Shown here one piece after another: positions 33,112 through 44,583 of a stretch of DNA of 64,000 nt. A program made the position numbers and the translations under genes. Position 1 is the first letter of the stretch, and each line of letters opens with the position of its first letter. The DNA is from Symbiodinium natans. Lineage: Eukaryota; Sar; Dinophyceae; Suessiales; Symbiodiniaceae. The stretch spans positions 126,001 through 190,000 of the forward strand of contig CAJNDS010002152.1 of assembly GCA_905221605.1 (NCBI GenBank). The letters run 5' to 3'. The notes under the pieces were generated by a model. That model ran no database searches, was not told the DNA's origin, and worked only from the letters and a program-made list of their open reading frames with translations.

Positions 33112-34134
33112 CTACCAGTGCCTCGCCGGAGGCTCATGCCCCGGCTTTGAAGCCACGTAGAAAATCATGAGTGAACGCAAGCGGTCTTCACTACCCTCAG
33201 CAATCCCACAACCAGGGCGTACTTCCTTCCAGCCAGTGCCCGCACGCACCCACAGGCGTCTGGTGTTCAACAACTTTGGCAGCAGCTCAAACTCCTCGGC
33301 CGCCTCTTTGGACGGCACTGAAAAGAATCCGCTCGACTCCATTGAAAAGCGGATTTCGGCCTCTGGCACGGCATCGAAGATTATCTTCAAAGTGTTGGCA
33401 GCGACAATGCGCGAGCCCTTCCAGCAAAAGGAGCGTACAGTTCGCAAAGTTTGCAAAAGTTCAAGACGGTCTCCTGCAACTAGTGCAGCTGCATGATCTG
33501 CATCTGCAGCTGGCTTCAGTGATAACTTTCCTCGCAAGGTTAAGGCTTGCAATGAGCTTCTGGAAAGGCTTGCAAACAAGATGCATAAGGCGGCCCAGGA
33601 CCAAGTGCCCGCTGTCAGCCGCAGCTCTTTCAAGTGCCTCCCTGCGTTGGCCGCGCTAGGGTCTACAAACTTCAAGACGTTCGCCAGATCCTTTGCCTGG
33701 TCCACGTCGAAGGCGCCAGCTGGTGACTCAGCTCGAATCGGGCTGATTCCGATGTCGCACAGATGCAGTATCTCAAGGTTTTTGGAGAAGTTCAACACCT
33801 CCAGGATCAAGGGGAACAAGTCCCGCAAAGCCTGCGGCTCATAGATTTTCAGTGACAGCAGCGGAGGTCGGCCACAACTTCTTATGGCCGCGGCCATTTC
33901 CAGCAACAGCTCGCTTCTGGCCGGACGAGGCTTTCCACGTGCGAGGATGTGCGACAGCTGGTGAGTCTCAATGCGGACATGAAGTGCGAGATCCCCATTT
34001 GCAAAGAGTTGCCGGGTTGCACGACACGTCCTGGCCAGGTTCCTTGTCGTCTTGCTGCACAGGAAACCTACGTAACCTCCATACTTGCAGCACTGCATGC
34101 CCGCATCAAGCCGCCGACTCAAGCCTTCTGCCAT
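33112..34134 (-). CDS. F-box/LRR-like protein
   Basis: A single 340-residue frame from the ATG at 34134 to a stop at 33112. Residues about 20-50 ([20 protein letters not shown]) resemble the end of an F-box. The middle has irregular leucine-rich units: [43 protein letters not shown] and [10 protein letters not shown]. Such proteins commonly choose substrates for SCF ubiquitin ligases, but the F-box call is weak and a plain LRR scaffold is possible. No introns. Confidence 0.65.
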   Translation of the reverse strand: MAEGLSRRLDAGMQCCKYGGYVGFLCSKTTRNLARTCRATRQLFANGDLALHVRIETHQLSHILARGKPRPARSELLLEMAAAIRSCGRPPLLSLKIYEPQALRDLFPLILEVLNFSKNLEILHLCDIGISPIRAESPAGAFDVDQAKDLANVLKFVDPSAANAGRHLKELRLTAGTWSWAALCILFASLSRSSLQALTLRGKLSLKPAADADHAAALVAGDRLELLQTLRTVRSFCWKGSRIVAANTLKIIFDAVPEAEIRFSMESSGFFSVPSKEAAEEFELLPKLLNTRRLWVRAGTGWKEVRPGCGIAEGSEDRLRSLMIFYVASKPGHEPPARHW

Positions 34135-35000
34135 TCTTAATATTTAGGAAAGAAATTCTGTAGCTGCAAGCTGCGAGCCACTGCGAAAACAGCTTTCATG
34201 CAGCACATCCACTCCACAGAGTTCAGACAGAATGCACCACGTGAGGCCCTAATCCTCCACCAGCTGCCTGTTCCGCCTTTCCAGCGGCTGCAACTCTTCC
34301 TTGCCTGCTTCAGCAAGTTCGGCCTGGCAAAGTGAGAAAGGACCTTGAAGAACTGAGAGTATTCGCTTCGGCTTCCAGCCGAGAGGCCTCTGGAAAAAGA
34401 ATCACCCCAACCAGAAACTTTCTGTACGCTCCCCCTCCCTCCCCCCACCCTGTGAAACCTGCCCAAACCGCTTGGAGGAGCCGAAAGCCGATGCCGCGTG
34501 TTTCAGGGACACCACGCCAACAAAAACAAACCCCTCTGGGACCTAACCCCCTGAAAATCGCTACAGCCGGGGCGGAGCGCGCAAGCGTTTAACAGTTACT
34601 CCCTTGTATGAAGATGATGACTCCTTCACCCTAGTCCGCTTCTGCTGTTAGGCCTCTCTTGCCGCTTGCTTCTTCCTGAGTCAGCCGGTCATGAAACACG
34701 ACGTGACAAAAGCAACTTCTTCAGCACTTACTTGCAGCGGACCTGGCTGCTTCCCGCTCCTTCTCCGCGCCCGGAAAAGACAGTGTCACCGTCTCATCCC
34801 CGGCCTGTCAACGTGAGCAGCCGAGCAGCAGACTTGTTGACGACTCCGATGCTGCGACTCACGCACTTGTGTTGGGGACGGTATCTTTTGGAGCGTAGCA
34901 GAGGGTTCTTTGGGCCATTGCGGTGCACAGCACTTGAGCTGCACACCCATGCCCTGCGCCACAGCATAAACTGGCATAAACCCCGCTCTGAGTCTCGGAG
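34135..35000. other. Intergenic, one coiled-coil exon-like piece
   Basis: On the minus strand 34323-34250 reads AELAEAGKEELQPLERRNRQ and ends LVED before a TAG, preceded by a CCAG acceptor. It looks like the last exon of a coiled-coil protein, but the nearest upstream exon candidate (about 34344-34390, LEAEANTLSSS) is too close for a normal intron. A plus-strand frame at 34666-35004 is not convincing. Confidence 0.35.
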
Positions 35001-35786
35001 CTAAATGACATCACGGTCCGGGTCCCACTGAACATACAGGGTGCTTTGTGTTAAAGCCCATCCTGGAGACAGGGACAAATAGCATGGGATGTTGGCAAAA
35101 CGCCACTCCTCGTTCAGCTCATTCACTGCCCGGGTGACCCTGTGTCGAGCCAGCATCGAGGCGCTCCAGCCGCAGCACTGCGCAGTTTGGAGCGAGAGGT
35201 CGACTGAAGCGATTTGCAGGTTGACGCGCTCGATGGCCAAGCGCAGGACTGACGGAGGCACGCACAATTCAAAGTCCTGGCCTGAGGTCGAACTCTTGTA
35301 CTTGAACTGCTTCCCAAAATTTGAGGACAGAAAGACTACTGAAAGCAAAACAAGACGCGCTTGACATTTCGTTGTCATCTGAGGCGCTAAATCCCACGGG
35401 GTAGTGCTCCGTGGAGAAGAAGTCCGCGCCATCATCCCCGGCCATAAGCGGAAGGGCCATGTAAAAGCTGTAAGCACCCAGGCGGCGGATTCGAACAATG
35501 CGGAGTTCCAGCAGCAGGGCATCTTCGATATCCTGAGTTCAGGGTAAGGTTATAACAGCCCTCATTATCCAATCTCACTGCTGGCCTGATATTTTTGCGG
35601 AATTCTAGGATTGTGGGTGCTGTCTTCAAGTGCAGCTAAGGCCATCTCTTTCCGACACATAGGGCAACAGGTCGAGCGGATCTTGCGGCAACAGTCTGTG
35701 CAAATCGAGTGCTTGCAGCTCAGAACCCGCACTTGTGGCCCGCCCTCGTAGCAGATACAGCACTCTTCTGCCAACGCTAAGACCAT
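35001..35786 (-). CDS. RING finger protein, three exons seen
   Basis: The exon at about 35786-35590 encodes a C3HC4 RING finger: C-x2-C in CICYEGG, C-x-H in SCKHSIC, C-x2-C in CTDC and a final CCPMC. The exon from 35532 follows a CTCAG acceptor and reads DIEDALLLELRIVRIRRLGA, then FFSTEHYPVGFSASDD. The last exon 35306-35001 follows a CAG acceptor, reads FKYKSSTSGQDFEL and ends DRDVI before the stop; its length (306) keeps phase 0. The RING suggests a ubiquitin E3 ligase. The donors of the first two exons and the N terminus are unresolved; a competing frame (DRWGFRARSEQHGSELY) overlaps just upstream. Confidence 0.6.
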
Positions 35787-35889
35787 CCGCAGAGCTCTCC
35801 ATGTGGGGGAGGATGACTACATACAGTTCGCTGCCATGCTGCTCACTCCGTGCTCGAAAACCCCATCTGTCTCTCACTGCATGCTTGCT

Positions 35890-36037
35890 CTGCAGCTAGA
35901 TTCTGTGCTACTGGCCGGATGTCATGTCTTTAAGTACACGTAATGGAGCTCTCTTGACAGCCTTCCGTTTGCGGTTGTGCATAAACGTAACATTGCCATA
36001 GTTGTCCGTGCCAATGGCCGGCAGTTCAGGTCTTGAG
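35890..36037 (-). CDS. Exon-like segment, basic, unknown
   Basis: After a CTCAAG acceptor the frame reads PELPAIGTDNYGNVTFMH, then NRKRKAVKRAPLRVLKD. It may be an upstream exon of the RING gene. No splice phase could be confirmed. Confidence 0.35.
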
Positions 36038-36191
36038 AAAGGGAAAAGCCGAGGCAGCTACATGACATGTGCACTCTGGTTCGTGCCCAACTGATCCGAT
36101 GCCTCAAGGGCTTGCATCCGCTCCCGCCGCAGCTGCCTTAGGTCATGAAGTCGATGATGAAATATCCATGACCCGCCCGCAATGAAGGAAG

Positions 36192-37261
36192 TCAGCCCGC
36201 AAACTTTGCTGCAGGCGCCACAAGACGCTCAATCCTAAGCCACGCCAGACCTCTCCCACCGTGCCATTCGGCAGAACCCTGTCGGACGAGGGGCTCTGTC
36301 ATCTTCCTGAGAAGCTGGGGCAAGTGAAGGGAACCAACACTAACATTGCCATTGCCGGCTCGGAAAAAACACACTTCGACTTGCGCTGGCCAAGACTCAG
36401 GAAATACAGCCAGGAGGTGTTCTCCGGGAGTTTGTGCTCCAGCAAGGAATTCTCGAGGCAAACTGAGTCCTGGCTAGCATGCTTTGCGACTGCATGCATG
36501 ACCCTGGATGACCCTGGCAGTCCCCCGCATCAACAGCTGTACTTTACAAGCCCCAATGCTGCCTGCACCAGGAGAATGACCTCTTCCGCCGTACTGACCT
36601 GACCGACATCTTGAATCTTCGGCAAAGGGCCGGTGTGGGCTGATCGTGCCACTGGCAGGCAGCACCTAGAGCTTCCTTTTGGCACGAGCGTTGGCTTTGA
36701 GTACTCTTGTGGTACCCAGCGAATTTCAGACTTGTCAAGAGCCAAAGGCATTGAGAGGTCTGGGGTGATTACGAATTTCTGCAGCACAGCATGCGGTCAC
36801 ATTACAGTGAGCCGTCAGTCGGCCGAGTAGCTTGGCTTGACTCATGATGGCACTTGCACTGGGGAGCTTCGTGTGGGGAGCTCTCAGGCGTCACCAGAGA
36901 CTGGGACGCCGCCCCAGCAAGTTCCTAGAAACCCACAGCCGGAGGCATCTTCCGACTCCAGCGCCTCCTCGATCCTGTTGATCTTGGCATGGCCGTCCTC
37001 ATCCCCCTCCACGACCTCGACCTGGCTGACCTGTGGAGAAGTCGTGCAGATGCTTCATAAGAACACCCTAAAGCCTAAACCCTAAACCCCAAACCCCAAA
37101 CCCTAAACCCGAAGCTAGGTTGAACCAAAGTTTCAGAAAGGTCCCAAACCTCCAGCTCCGTATGCTCAGCCAACTGCTCTGAAGGCTCGACTGGGGCTTC
37201 CGTGGATGCCTTGGACTCACCATGTGCGCCCAGATCCGTGGCCCTCTTTGGCTCGTAGGTC
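36192..37261 (-). CDS. Four-exon gene of unknown function
   Basis: Exon 1 starts at 37261 after an AAG acceptor and reads TYEPKRATDLGAHGESKAS, an acidic disordered stretch. Exon 37030-36908 (123 nt, phase 0) reads QVEVVEGDEDGHAKINRIEE. Exon 3 starts at 36778 after CTGCAG (KFVITPDLSMPLALDKSE). Exon 4 (about 36460-36192) reads LLAVFPESWPAQVEVCFFR and ends APAAKFAG. Telomere-like DNA (37063-37112) sits in the first intron. Upstream exons are likely. I do not recognise the family. Confidence 0.55.
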
Positions 37262-37331
37262 CTTGATTTAGGGTTTAGGGTTCAGGGTTGTTTAGGGTTA
37301 GAGTTTAGGGTTTAGGGTTTAGAGTTTAGGC
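37063..37331. repeat. Two telomere-like tracts in opposite orientation
   Basis: A CCCTAAA tract at 37063-37112 and a TTTAGGG tract at 37266-37331 flank the first visible exon of the 36192-37261 gene, facing each other. A shorter TTTAGGG piece is at 37482-37502. Confidence 0.85.
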
Positions 37332-37491
37332 TATTTTCCCACCCGTTTCGCAGGCGTTTACGGGGGAAAGGTCGGCTGTTCAAAAGCCCAATTCAGGATG
37401 ACATGATAGGATGTTCAGAAGATGGGACATGGGGCTGCTCTGTCAGTCACACAGCAAGAAAGTAGTTAGAGTATGCACCAAGGGTTTAAGT

Positions 37492-37698
37492 TTAGGGTTT
37501 AGAGCTTGGGGGATCCTTGGTGGTTGCGACTCTCACGACTCGCGCAAGCGCAGGCAAGGTTTCAGATGTCTCGAGCAAGCTGCAAAAAGCGACACGTTGT
37601 CCTTGAGGTTTATAGGTTGGGGTGCGAAAACATGCGGCTCCCACTTCCCAAAATCCACTGCGCCGTGCTGTCACGAACGTCCAACAAACTTGGCACAT
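37492..37698 (-). CDS. Exon-like frame, unknown
   Basis: A minus-strand frame reading WTFVTARRSGFWEVGAACF, then RVAFCSLLETSETLPAL. It could be a late exon of the gene at 37930-39244. Not confirmed. Confidence 0.3.
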   Translation of the reverse strand: MCQVCWTFVTARRSGFWEVGAACFRTPTYKPQGQRVAFCSLLETSETLPALARVVRVATTKDPPSSKP

Positions 37699-37929
37699 GT
37701 TAGCAGCTACAACCTCTGCAGAACCCTAGCATTTCTGAGGCTCGCTGATGGTTTGCTTCCTTGGCAGCCCATGGCACACAAGGTGAAACTGCACAGGAAA
37801 CTACCACCCAGGCTGGTCGGATACTTGAGCCAGAAGCACGGCTTCATTCAACCGCTCAAGCGGATACAAACAAGGCATAGCGCGGTCGAGGGAGCGTCGG
37901 AAGCTGGGCTCTTTTGCCGAGGGCCGAAC

Positions 37930-39244
37930 AGCAAAGTCTTCCGGCTTAAAGCTTTTCTTGAAGTAGCATTTGTAGTAATGGGCCAGGTTGGACCTTACCA
38001 GCCGCTTCATGTTTCGATATACGCCGTAATATACGTGCCCTCTTCTGCAGCACACCGCACGCGCGCACGCGCGGCTCTGGGCGTGTCAAACTGAGTCGTG
38101 CCCAAACCGATCATTGCCAACTCCCGAGCTGTTTAACTGCCGAAGCTGCTCGTCCAAGACCGCGCCGCCAGTGTCGTCCCGGAAGTGATGAACCAGCAGG
38201 TGGAGCTCCACCTGCCATATTCTGGCATCTCCATACTCTCAGCAGGCGCACTGCGGCAAGACTGGGAAACCACTGCAGGCCCCACCCTGGTGCTGAGGAG
38301 AAGCCAGTCCTGGAGCTGTGTGAAGGGGCCGTGGCTGTGCACGTGGGGCCGCAACTCTCTAAAACTCAGGAGTGTTTGTTGGCACTGATCGCATCCTTAA
38401 TCGCTCTCGTTCGTGTTTGAGAGTCTATTTGAGAGGTGGTGCAACAGCGTTTCAGCACGTGCTAGACCCTAAGCTTGCTTAAGTTCTCGATGTGCTGCAC
38501 AGCAAGCCAACTGGGCCTGTACGAGCAATAAGCCGAAACATGAAGCTGCTGAAGCCTCTTACCCTCAACCCCAGATTAGATCCTCTACCCTACACTTACT
38601 AAAAGCCTCATCCCCAATCACAAGAATGCCGTAAGCGTGGTGAGAACGAAAGAAACAGCTTCTTGAAATTCAGGAGGGGCGTTCTTGGAGTTGCCACCTG
38701 CCTAGCCGCCTTGCACTGCATCTCAGGGTTGCATTGAGGGAGCGTTTCAGAGGGTACTGTATGTCCACGGAAGCAATTTGGGGGAGGTTTCAAGAACTCT
38801 TCCGGTGAAGGCATTCTTCCCCCAATAACGGGGTGTCGGGGTCAGTGGCTACGAGCCTCGTACTCAAAGTTCCCGAAGAGAGGCTCGCCTTCGCCGATAT
38901 CCAGGATGTTTTCCACCGCAAGGACGTCAAGGTTGGGGTCGATGGATGGCAGCTGGATTCCTTTGCTCTCCTGATCTTCACATAAGAAGCCATCAAACTG
39001 TGCCAACAAAACAACTCTGCTCTGTTGCGATTGGTCGAAACTGCTCTATACATATTGCACTACCATTTCTGGCCTTCTCATCCCACTCCTGAAGCTGCTG
39101 CAGCACTTGTCGCCACTCCTCAAAGATAACTCAATACTGGCAGCCCTGTTTGTGGCTGTGTCGGTGCATCACCCAGACTCACCGAGCATCATCGTACGCT
39201 TGGCGCCATTCGCGAAGCTGCTTCTGCCACTTGGCCCAGTCCGC
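37930..39244 (-). CDS. Conserved dinoflagellate protein with Trp-rich coiled coil
   Basis: Minus-strand exons: 39244-39183 (DWAKWQKQLREWRQAYDD, GTGAGT donor), about 39120-39064 (EEWRQVLQQLQEWDEKAR), about 39043-38857 (VVLLAQFDGFLCEDQ and LAVENILDIGEGEPLFGNF, GC donor), a 24-nt exon 38309-38286 (DWLLLSTR), 38211 to about 38180 (VELHLLVHHFRDD) and 37992-37930 (SNLAHYYKCYFKKSFKPEDF). The blocks GEPLFGNFEYE, DWLLLSTR, VELHLLVH and HYYKCYF occur in this order in a protein family I remember from dinoflagellates, sometimes annotated as hnRNP K-like; RNA binding is therefore a guess. Junctions near 39043-39064 and after 38180 are unresolved. Confidence 0.62.
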
Positions 39245-40925
39245 CTCAGCTCACAGACTAAGCCTTCAGTCGACTGCATTCAGGGTTTTTAGACGTTTAA
39301 AAACCCGTTTAGGGTTTAACAACACCCTAAATGCCGGATCCTAGATGGGCCTGGAATGCTGACCCGGGTGTGACCGGCTCAAAGTCGGACATCTCCTGCC
39401 ATAGAAAGGACGAAAGAAAAAGGGATCGACCTGCCGAATGCTGCGATCCAAAGGTTTAGGGGGGTTTCGACTCTCACACTGGCGTATTTAGTTTAGGGTT
39501 TAGGGTTTTTGGGTTTAGGGCTCACCAGAGGCCCAAGGTGAGGCGATCAGTCTTCTTACAAGCTGCGGAACACGTCGCAAGATTATGTACTCACATGCTT
39601 GACTTGAGAGAGCAAGAGGCAGACAGACAGAGAGAGCTGGACAAAGAGAATAAGAGCTTCTTCTCCTCCTCCTTTTGCCAGAGTCTGTGTTAGATTGGGG
39701 CTCTGAGAGGGCGCTGCTTAAAAGCGGTTGTGGTTCGGGCACTGTCTCTGACTTCGTCCTGCGTCTGTGGCTTCCTCTCACTTCTATCCCCCAGCCATCC
39801 CAGTGTTCGTAGGCTGACCATTCTGATGGCTGTCGTGTGCCATCCGGGACACCTGTCGCTGCCCCTCACCTCACCAAGCCACAGAAGCGCAACCCCTACC
39901 ACCAAATCCTGCAACAGAAGCCTCCCCTCACCATCTGCCGGCCTAACCCTCGCCAGGCCATGGAGAGCAGATGCCTCGACCGTTTGTTAAGAACGTCGCT
40001 ACGTCGCACAGCTTCTGCTTTCCCCAAGCGACCCACCCAGAAGCACAAAAAACCGGAAAGAGTTCCTGAGAGAGGACCGGTTGTTGCAACAGCATAGACA
40101 GGCCTGTGCCTTGCAAAGCACTGAGGCGAGCTGCTCTCTCGAGAGGAAACGCTTCAGGGCGAGCAACTCATACCGCACATACCACAACGGGGATGGTTTA
40201 GGGTTTAAGGTCCAGGGTTTCGACTCTCAAACTAGCACAAGCAGGCAAGGCTCCGGTTGGTTCAACTCTGGAGGACACATTGGCCCAGGACGAATAGGGT
40301 CCAGGGTTTAGGGTTTTAGGGCGAAGGCAGAACTCTGGAGTGGCCCCGCAGAACGCTGCGCAAAAGGGGCGCCTTTTACATGGTACAACGCGACTCATCC
40401 CTGCAGCTGCTGTGTGGAGGTTCTGCCCACTTGAGACCGGCAGTATCTTGCTACTAACAATGAATTGTATGTAGAGAGATGTGAACATGTGCCAGCATGC
40501 GGCATGCGTTCCCCAGAACCGCCCTTCGACAGCCACAGGAGATCTTGCCTTAGGCAATTGAGCCCTACAACTACAACTGGTGCGCGAATTCTGCAACCCA
40601 TCGCGGGTTGAGATCATGTCCCGCATAGCGGGGCTGGTTCTAGAGGTGGAAGTTGCCATCCTAGGTTGCGACATACATGTTGGCATCTCCAGCCAACGCA
40701 AGATGGCACCAACTTCACCAAGCAATAGGGAGCACACGCTACGCGTTTGTGCTGGTGGAGGCCGGGAGTAGGCTTGCAGCATGAGCGTGACTTTCTCCCG
40801 ATCTCAGCGAAGTACAGGTGTCGGTGTTCAAAGCCACAGATGTCACTTCCCGTGCTCTGAGCCATGAGCTTGGATGATCCCAAGGGACCTGCAGCACTCC
40901 GGCTTCCCTCTCTACATCGGCAATC
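39245..40925. other. Interval with telomere-like tracts and loose exon-like frames
   Basis: TTTAGGG-type tracts are at 39288-39320, 39457-39520, 40196-40215 and 40300-40321. Minus-strand frames at 39690-39914 (LVVGVALLWLGEVRG) and 39999-40187 (LLALKRFLSREQLASVLC) look like protein but are unlinked. The 194-codon frame at 40198-40782 runs through telomere-like repeats and is probably spurious. Confidence 0.4.
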
Positions 40926-41576
40926 AGGACCTAAAACTGGGGCCACTGCAATGTCCACAGCTCTTTTGTTGTCTGGACCTGCGTGTGTGGCATTGGGTGA
41001 CGTGCTAGCCTTACAGCGAACAACGCCGAACAACGCACAATTTTTGACTCGATGCATCATATGCAGCAAGCACGGTTGCCGCAAGAACGACAGCCATGAA
41101 CATGTGAACGGCCTAAAGGCTGCTTCCTCAGGCAACTTACTGTAGCAAATTTTCAGCACCATGTACGCGATTTCTTCCAGAGGACAGCAGTCCAGCCTGG
41201 TGCATTGACGTTGGCTCGGTTGCGCAGCAGGAGCGACACCGCTCGAGCGTCACCCTCAACACACGAGATGAGTTTCGCTTTGTTTCGCTATACTTTGGCT
41301 CTGTAGACAGACGATCTTCTTGCATGTTTGTTCTGATCTGAGCTCGTTGCCCTGCGTGCTGCGCCATGCAAAGGGGCTTGCTGCACACGGTCCGTGGCAT
41401 TTGGGTCAGCCTGTGTTGTGTCTCAATTGCCATGTGAGTTCTCGACCTGTTCCATGAGGAGCGATGCTAGGCCACTGGCATCACGATCCAACAGAGCCTC
41501 CATTCCCTCCATCCATGCCATGCGTGACCTCAGTGCACTGATGCTGGCTCCGCCGACCCAGACTTTGTATTGGAGT
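40926..41576 (-). CDS. Ankyrin-repeat gene, three exons seen
   Basis: Exon 41576-41447 (130 nt, starts after TTAG, ends at CAG|GTCGAG) reads KVWVGGASISALRSRMA, then GMEALLDRDASGLASLLMEQ. Exon 41254-41197 (58 nt, starts after TTGAG, ends at a GC donor) reads GDARAVSLLLRNRANVNAPG, the helix-turn-helix and loop of an ankyrin repeat. Exon 40978 to about 40930 (after GCAG) continues PDNKRAVDIAV, the start of the next repeat. All three join in phase. The protein likely mediates protein contacts; further repeats are expected outside these exons. Confidence 0.62.
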
Positions 41577-41739
41577 CTAAGTCAAAGGCGCAACGTGCAA
41601 CGCTGTACCACCTGCGCCCATCAGAGCGGAACACTGCAAGTGGCCCTTTCGCTTCTAGCCTCCCAGCGATCCATTCCGGGAGTTGATGTTTGCTCCGGAC
41701 CTTCGGGTGATTGACATCACACTGTATAACAACCATGCG

Positions 41740-42357
41740 CGAAACTTACGTCGCACTTATAGTACTATGATGTACTACAATATGCTATCAAGCACGTACC
41801 AAAGTAACAGAGTTACCACGTCATGCCACATGCACTGACCCCCAGAGCCTGAGCAGCAGGTTCATGGCCTTATGCAAAGGAGAGAGAGAGAGAGCGGTAG
41901 CCGAGTAGCGAAATGTTGTGGCGCCTACGAAGGGCATGTGCGTGTGTACCTTGATGTCTCTGCACTTGGCTGCTCCAGGACAAGGCGGTGCACGCACGAT
42001 CATTTTCAAGGTCCATGGCTCTTGGCGTCGTGTCGTTGCCATCGTAGCACAACTACCGCAGTACGGGCGCAGTGCTTGCTCTCATTTTCAGCTGGCTGAC
42101 CTCCGGCGGTTATGCGGGTGTGCAAAATGGCAGACAAATGAAAGTCCAGGTTGGCAAACCCAGCCCCATATATCGTGTACCGACATTGGTGATTCCGGTT
42201 CGCAGACCGCTCTTGGCCAGGGTTAGAGTGCCCGTATTTCCCCCAAGTGCACAACGGTGCTCCTAAACGAGACGCTGGTGCATCCAAAGTTATCGAGTCC
42301 AGGCATCTAACAAACTGGAGACTATGCACCAAGATTCTGTCGGGGCGGTTCCTGCAC
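41740..42357. other. Short interval, no confirmed gene
   Basis: An AT-rich piece with GATGTACTACAATAT (41768-41782) resembles 60427-60459. A minus-strand frame at 41870-42052 (DLENDRACTALSWSSQV) is protein-like but alone. Confidence 0.3.
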
Positions 42358-42777
42358 CATCCACTGGCCAATAGCTTCCTCCAGGTCATCCAAGCGAATA
42401 TTCCATGTGCCAGCAGCATCCGGCTCGTAAAGAACAACCTTGAAGCTCGCAGCTCGGATGTGCGAGATGTTTAACCCGTTTTGGAGGTTTTAGGTTGAAG
42501 CACAGTAAACCGAGCTGAGCTGCCCGGTAGAATTGCAAAGAGGCCCCAGACCCACCATACCAAAAACCTCACAGAGCAGCAAGAGAACTATGGGAGCATG
42601 AGCCAAGCCAACTCCATCGTGGAACGGTGCCCACAGATGCCTGATCAGCAGTTGTGCCGCTCCCAACTCCCTATGCATGTCTGCAGGCATGAGGCTCTTG
42701 TACGGTGGCCAGTATCCTGGCAGATGATGGGGCCGAGCCAGACATGCTTGCAAACACGAAGGGTGGCTGGCTTTCAA
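42358..42777 (-). CDS. Exons of an unknown gene
   Basis: Exon 42438-42358 follows a TTCAAG acceptor and reads VVLYEPDAAGTWNIRLDDLE, then AIGQWM, 81 nt in phase 0. An upstream frame at about 42742-42558 reads LPGYWPPYKSLMPADMHREL, then APIVLLLLCE before a possible GTTTTT donor. Both are strongly protein-like. Whether they belong to one gene is not shown. Confidence 0.45.
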
Positions 42778-42950
42778 GCTCCTTCAAGTCCGACATGAGA
42801 CTCGGCGCTGCCAACGAACTCAATCACGCCTGTTGTATCCAAGAGTATAGCTCTGCAACACTGAGATGACTCTGAGATGACACAGTGACAACAAGTAACC
42901 CGGACATCTGTTCAAGCGAAGTGATGCTCCCAAGGCATCAGTGCAACCTT

Positions 42951-43629
42951 TCAATAGCCTGCGCCCTGCCTGCACCTGGCTGAAGGTAGAGTGTGTTGGC
43001 CAGTGCGCCTCCATGTTCCCCTACGATAAGGCGTGCCGATCTTGCCTGTAGGGCTCCAGCTCAGATCGCACGGCGGCAAAATAACACCCAGCTCATCGAC
43101 CCCACTACAACATCTGCTTCGCATCGCAGCTTCAGAAGATGCCTCACGCACCTGGTCTAAGATACTCATCCGACCTGCCGCTGCTGTGCAAGTGCAAGGC
43201 CCCCTCCCTCATGCTCCACAGTAGGGCTTTAAAAGCATAGTTATGCCCTGAGAGCATTGTTTTTTTCGGCCTGAGCAGGTGGACAGCAGCTCTTCGGAGC
43301 GATTGGAGGTTAGTAGCACCTGAGGTACAGACGTGGGCGTCATGAAATTGCAGTGACGATGCACCACATCGCCAGGAGGTCATCTGCCAAGCCCCCCTAG
43401 TCCCAGAGAGCCGTACGGACTGTTGATTACCGAGGCTGTAGTACTCAGGAAAGTCAAAATGCAGGTGGGACACTTGGCTCGTTAGCGCCAGGGCTGCTTG
43501 CTCGTTGATGATTGGACGTCGTTCACTACAGCGCTGCATGAACAGAACCCTCGCCGGCATGTTCACTGTGTCCTGTGATAGAGCGTCGGTCGCACAGGAA
43601 CAGTCATGACCACCGCTTGACAAGATCAT
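42951..43629 (-). CDS. Exon-like frames, unknown
   Basis: A 161-codon frame (43629-43144) starts with ATG (MILSSGGHDCSC) and contains PARVLFMQRCSERRPII and LHFDFPEYYSLGNQQS. A second frame (43169-42951) starts with ATG and reads MSILDQVREASSEAAMRS. They overlap slightly and are in different frames; at least one should be spliced or spurious. Confidence 0.35.
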
Positions 43630-43841
43630 CGCCAGACAATGAATCTTCGTTACTCTGCAGTCTTCAAACCCCTTTGGGGTTTGGGTTTGCTTGCTTTTCC
43701 CTCCTCCAGGCCGGCCCGCTTTGCGATCGCGTCCGAAAGCTCATGACCAACCTGCATGTTGCATCATGTTGTCCCGCTTTGCACACACAATTTGGCTAGC
43801 ATATTGCAGCGGAGCAGAAAAGCAGCAGATTGAGAACTAAC

Positions 43842-44126
43842 CAGATAAACTAGTCGCCCTGCCTGAAAATTGATCATCCGATGCCAAAGATCTGCATCAG
43901 GTCTGCCTAGGCTTGGCTGAAGGTGTCTTGGCTCCCCAACCCAACCGCCGACAGCTTCTGCCCTTGGAGGTTTGCTGACCAGGGCACGGTCTCCATACGA
44001 GAAGGTCGGCAAAGGGTGCCCATTGTCGGAGAGGCGCCAGAGATGCAGAGTGTGGCCCGGGGCCACACATATCAAGAAACCGCTGGACTCATTGTGATCA
44101 GGGAAAGGAATCTCCAATATGTTGGC
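43842..44126 (-). CDS. Exon with a WD-repeat-like segment
   Basis: A 285-nt exon in phase 0 follows a GCTAG acceptor and ends at a CTG|GTTAGT donor. It reads ILEIPFPDHNESSGFLICVA, then PGHTLHLWRLSDNG, which resembles one blade of a WD40 propeller, followed by VSKPPRAEAVGGWVGEPRHL. Neighbouring exons were not identified. Confidence 0.5.
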
Positions 44127-44329
44127 CTAGCTTTGCTGCCCAAGGAATTCAGTAAAAAGCTAAAGAACAACATGTGCTCTTGCTTCTCATCAGCTGCCAT
44201 GTCCCAACTCACAAAGTTTTGGGAGCAAAGGGCCCTCTCAACTCCCATGCTCTCCAGCAGATGGGTCTGCGTTGAATGGTGAGTCAAGAGCTTCCTCAGA
44301 TGGCATTGCGTCCTTTGTATGAAAGTGTG

Positions 44330-44406
44330 GGAAGGGGGGGGGGGGGTTAGGGAGGGGGGGGGGGAATAGGGGGGGGAATAGGGGGGGGAATGCGGGGGGG
44401 GGGGGC
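44330..44406 (+). repeat. G-run repeat, (GGGGGGGGAATA)n-like
   Basis: G runs of 8-13 bases separated by TTAGGGA, AATA, AATA and AATGC. Frames through it (Pro-rich) are artefacts. Confidence 0.85.
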
Positions 44407-44583
44407 ACTCCGTTTCGTGCTTCCAAGCTTCACACTGGAGTTTTTGAGGAAGTCCATGGCTGTCCATGCTTGCGGTATCAAGTCCATCAATGAATGCTGA
44501 TACACCATCCTTGGTAAGGAGGATCTCGGGAGAGCATCTGTTGTTGAGCTTGGCTCTGGTATGCTGATCCTTTCGGTAGCTCC

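Noticed and set aside
40198-40782. 194-codon minus frame with an ATG start
   Set aside because: The C-terminal part runs through telomere-like repeats (KTLNPGPYSS) and the rest lacks a convincing pattern.
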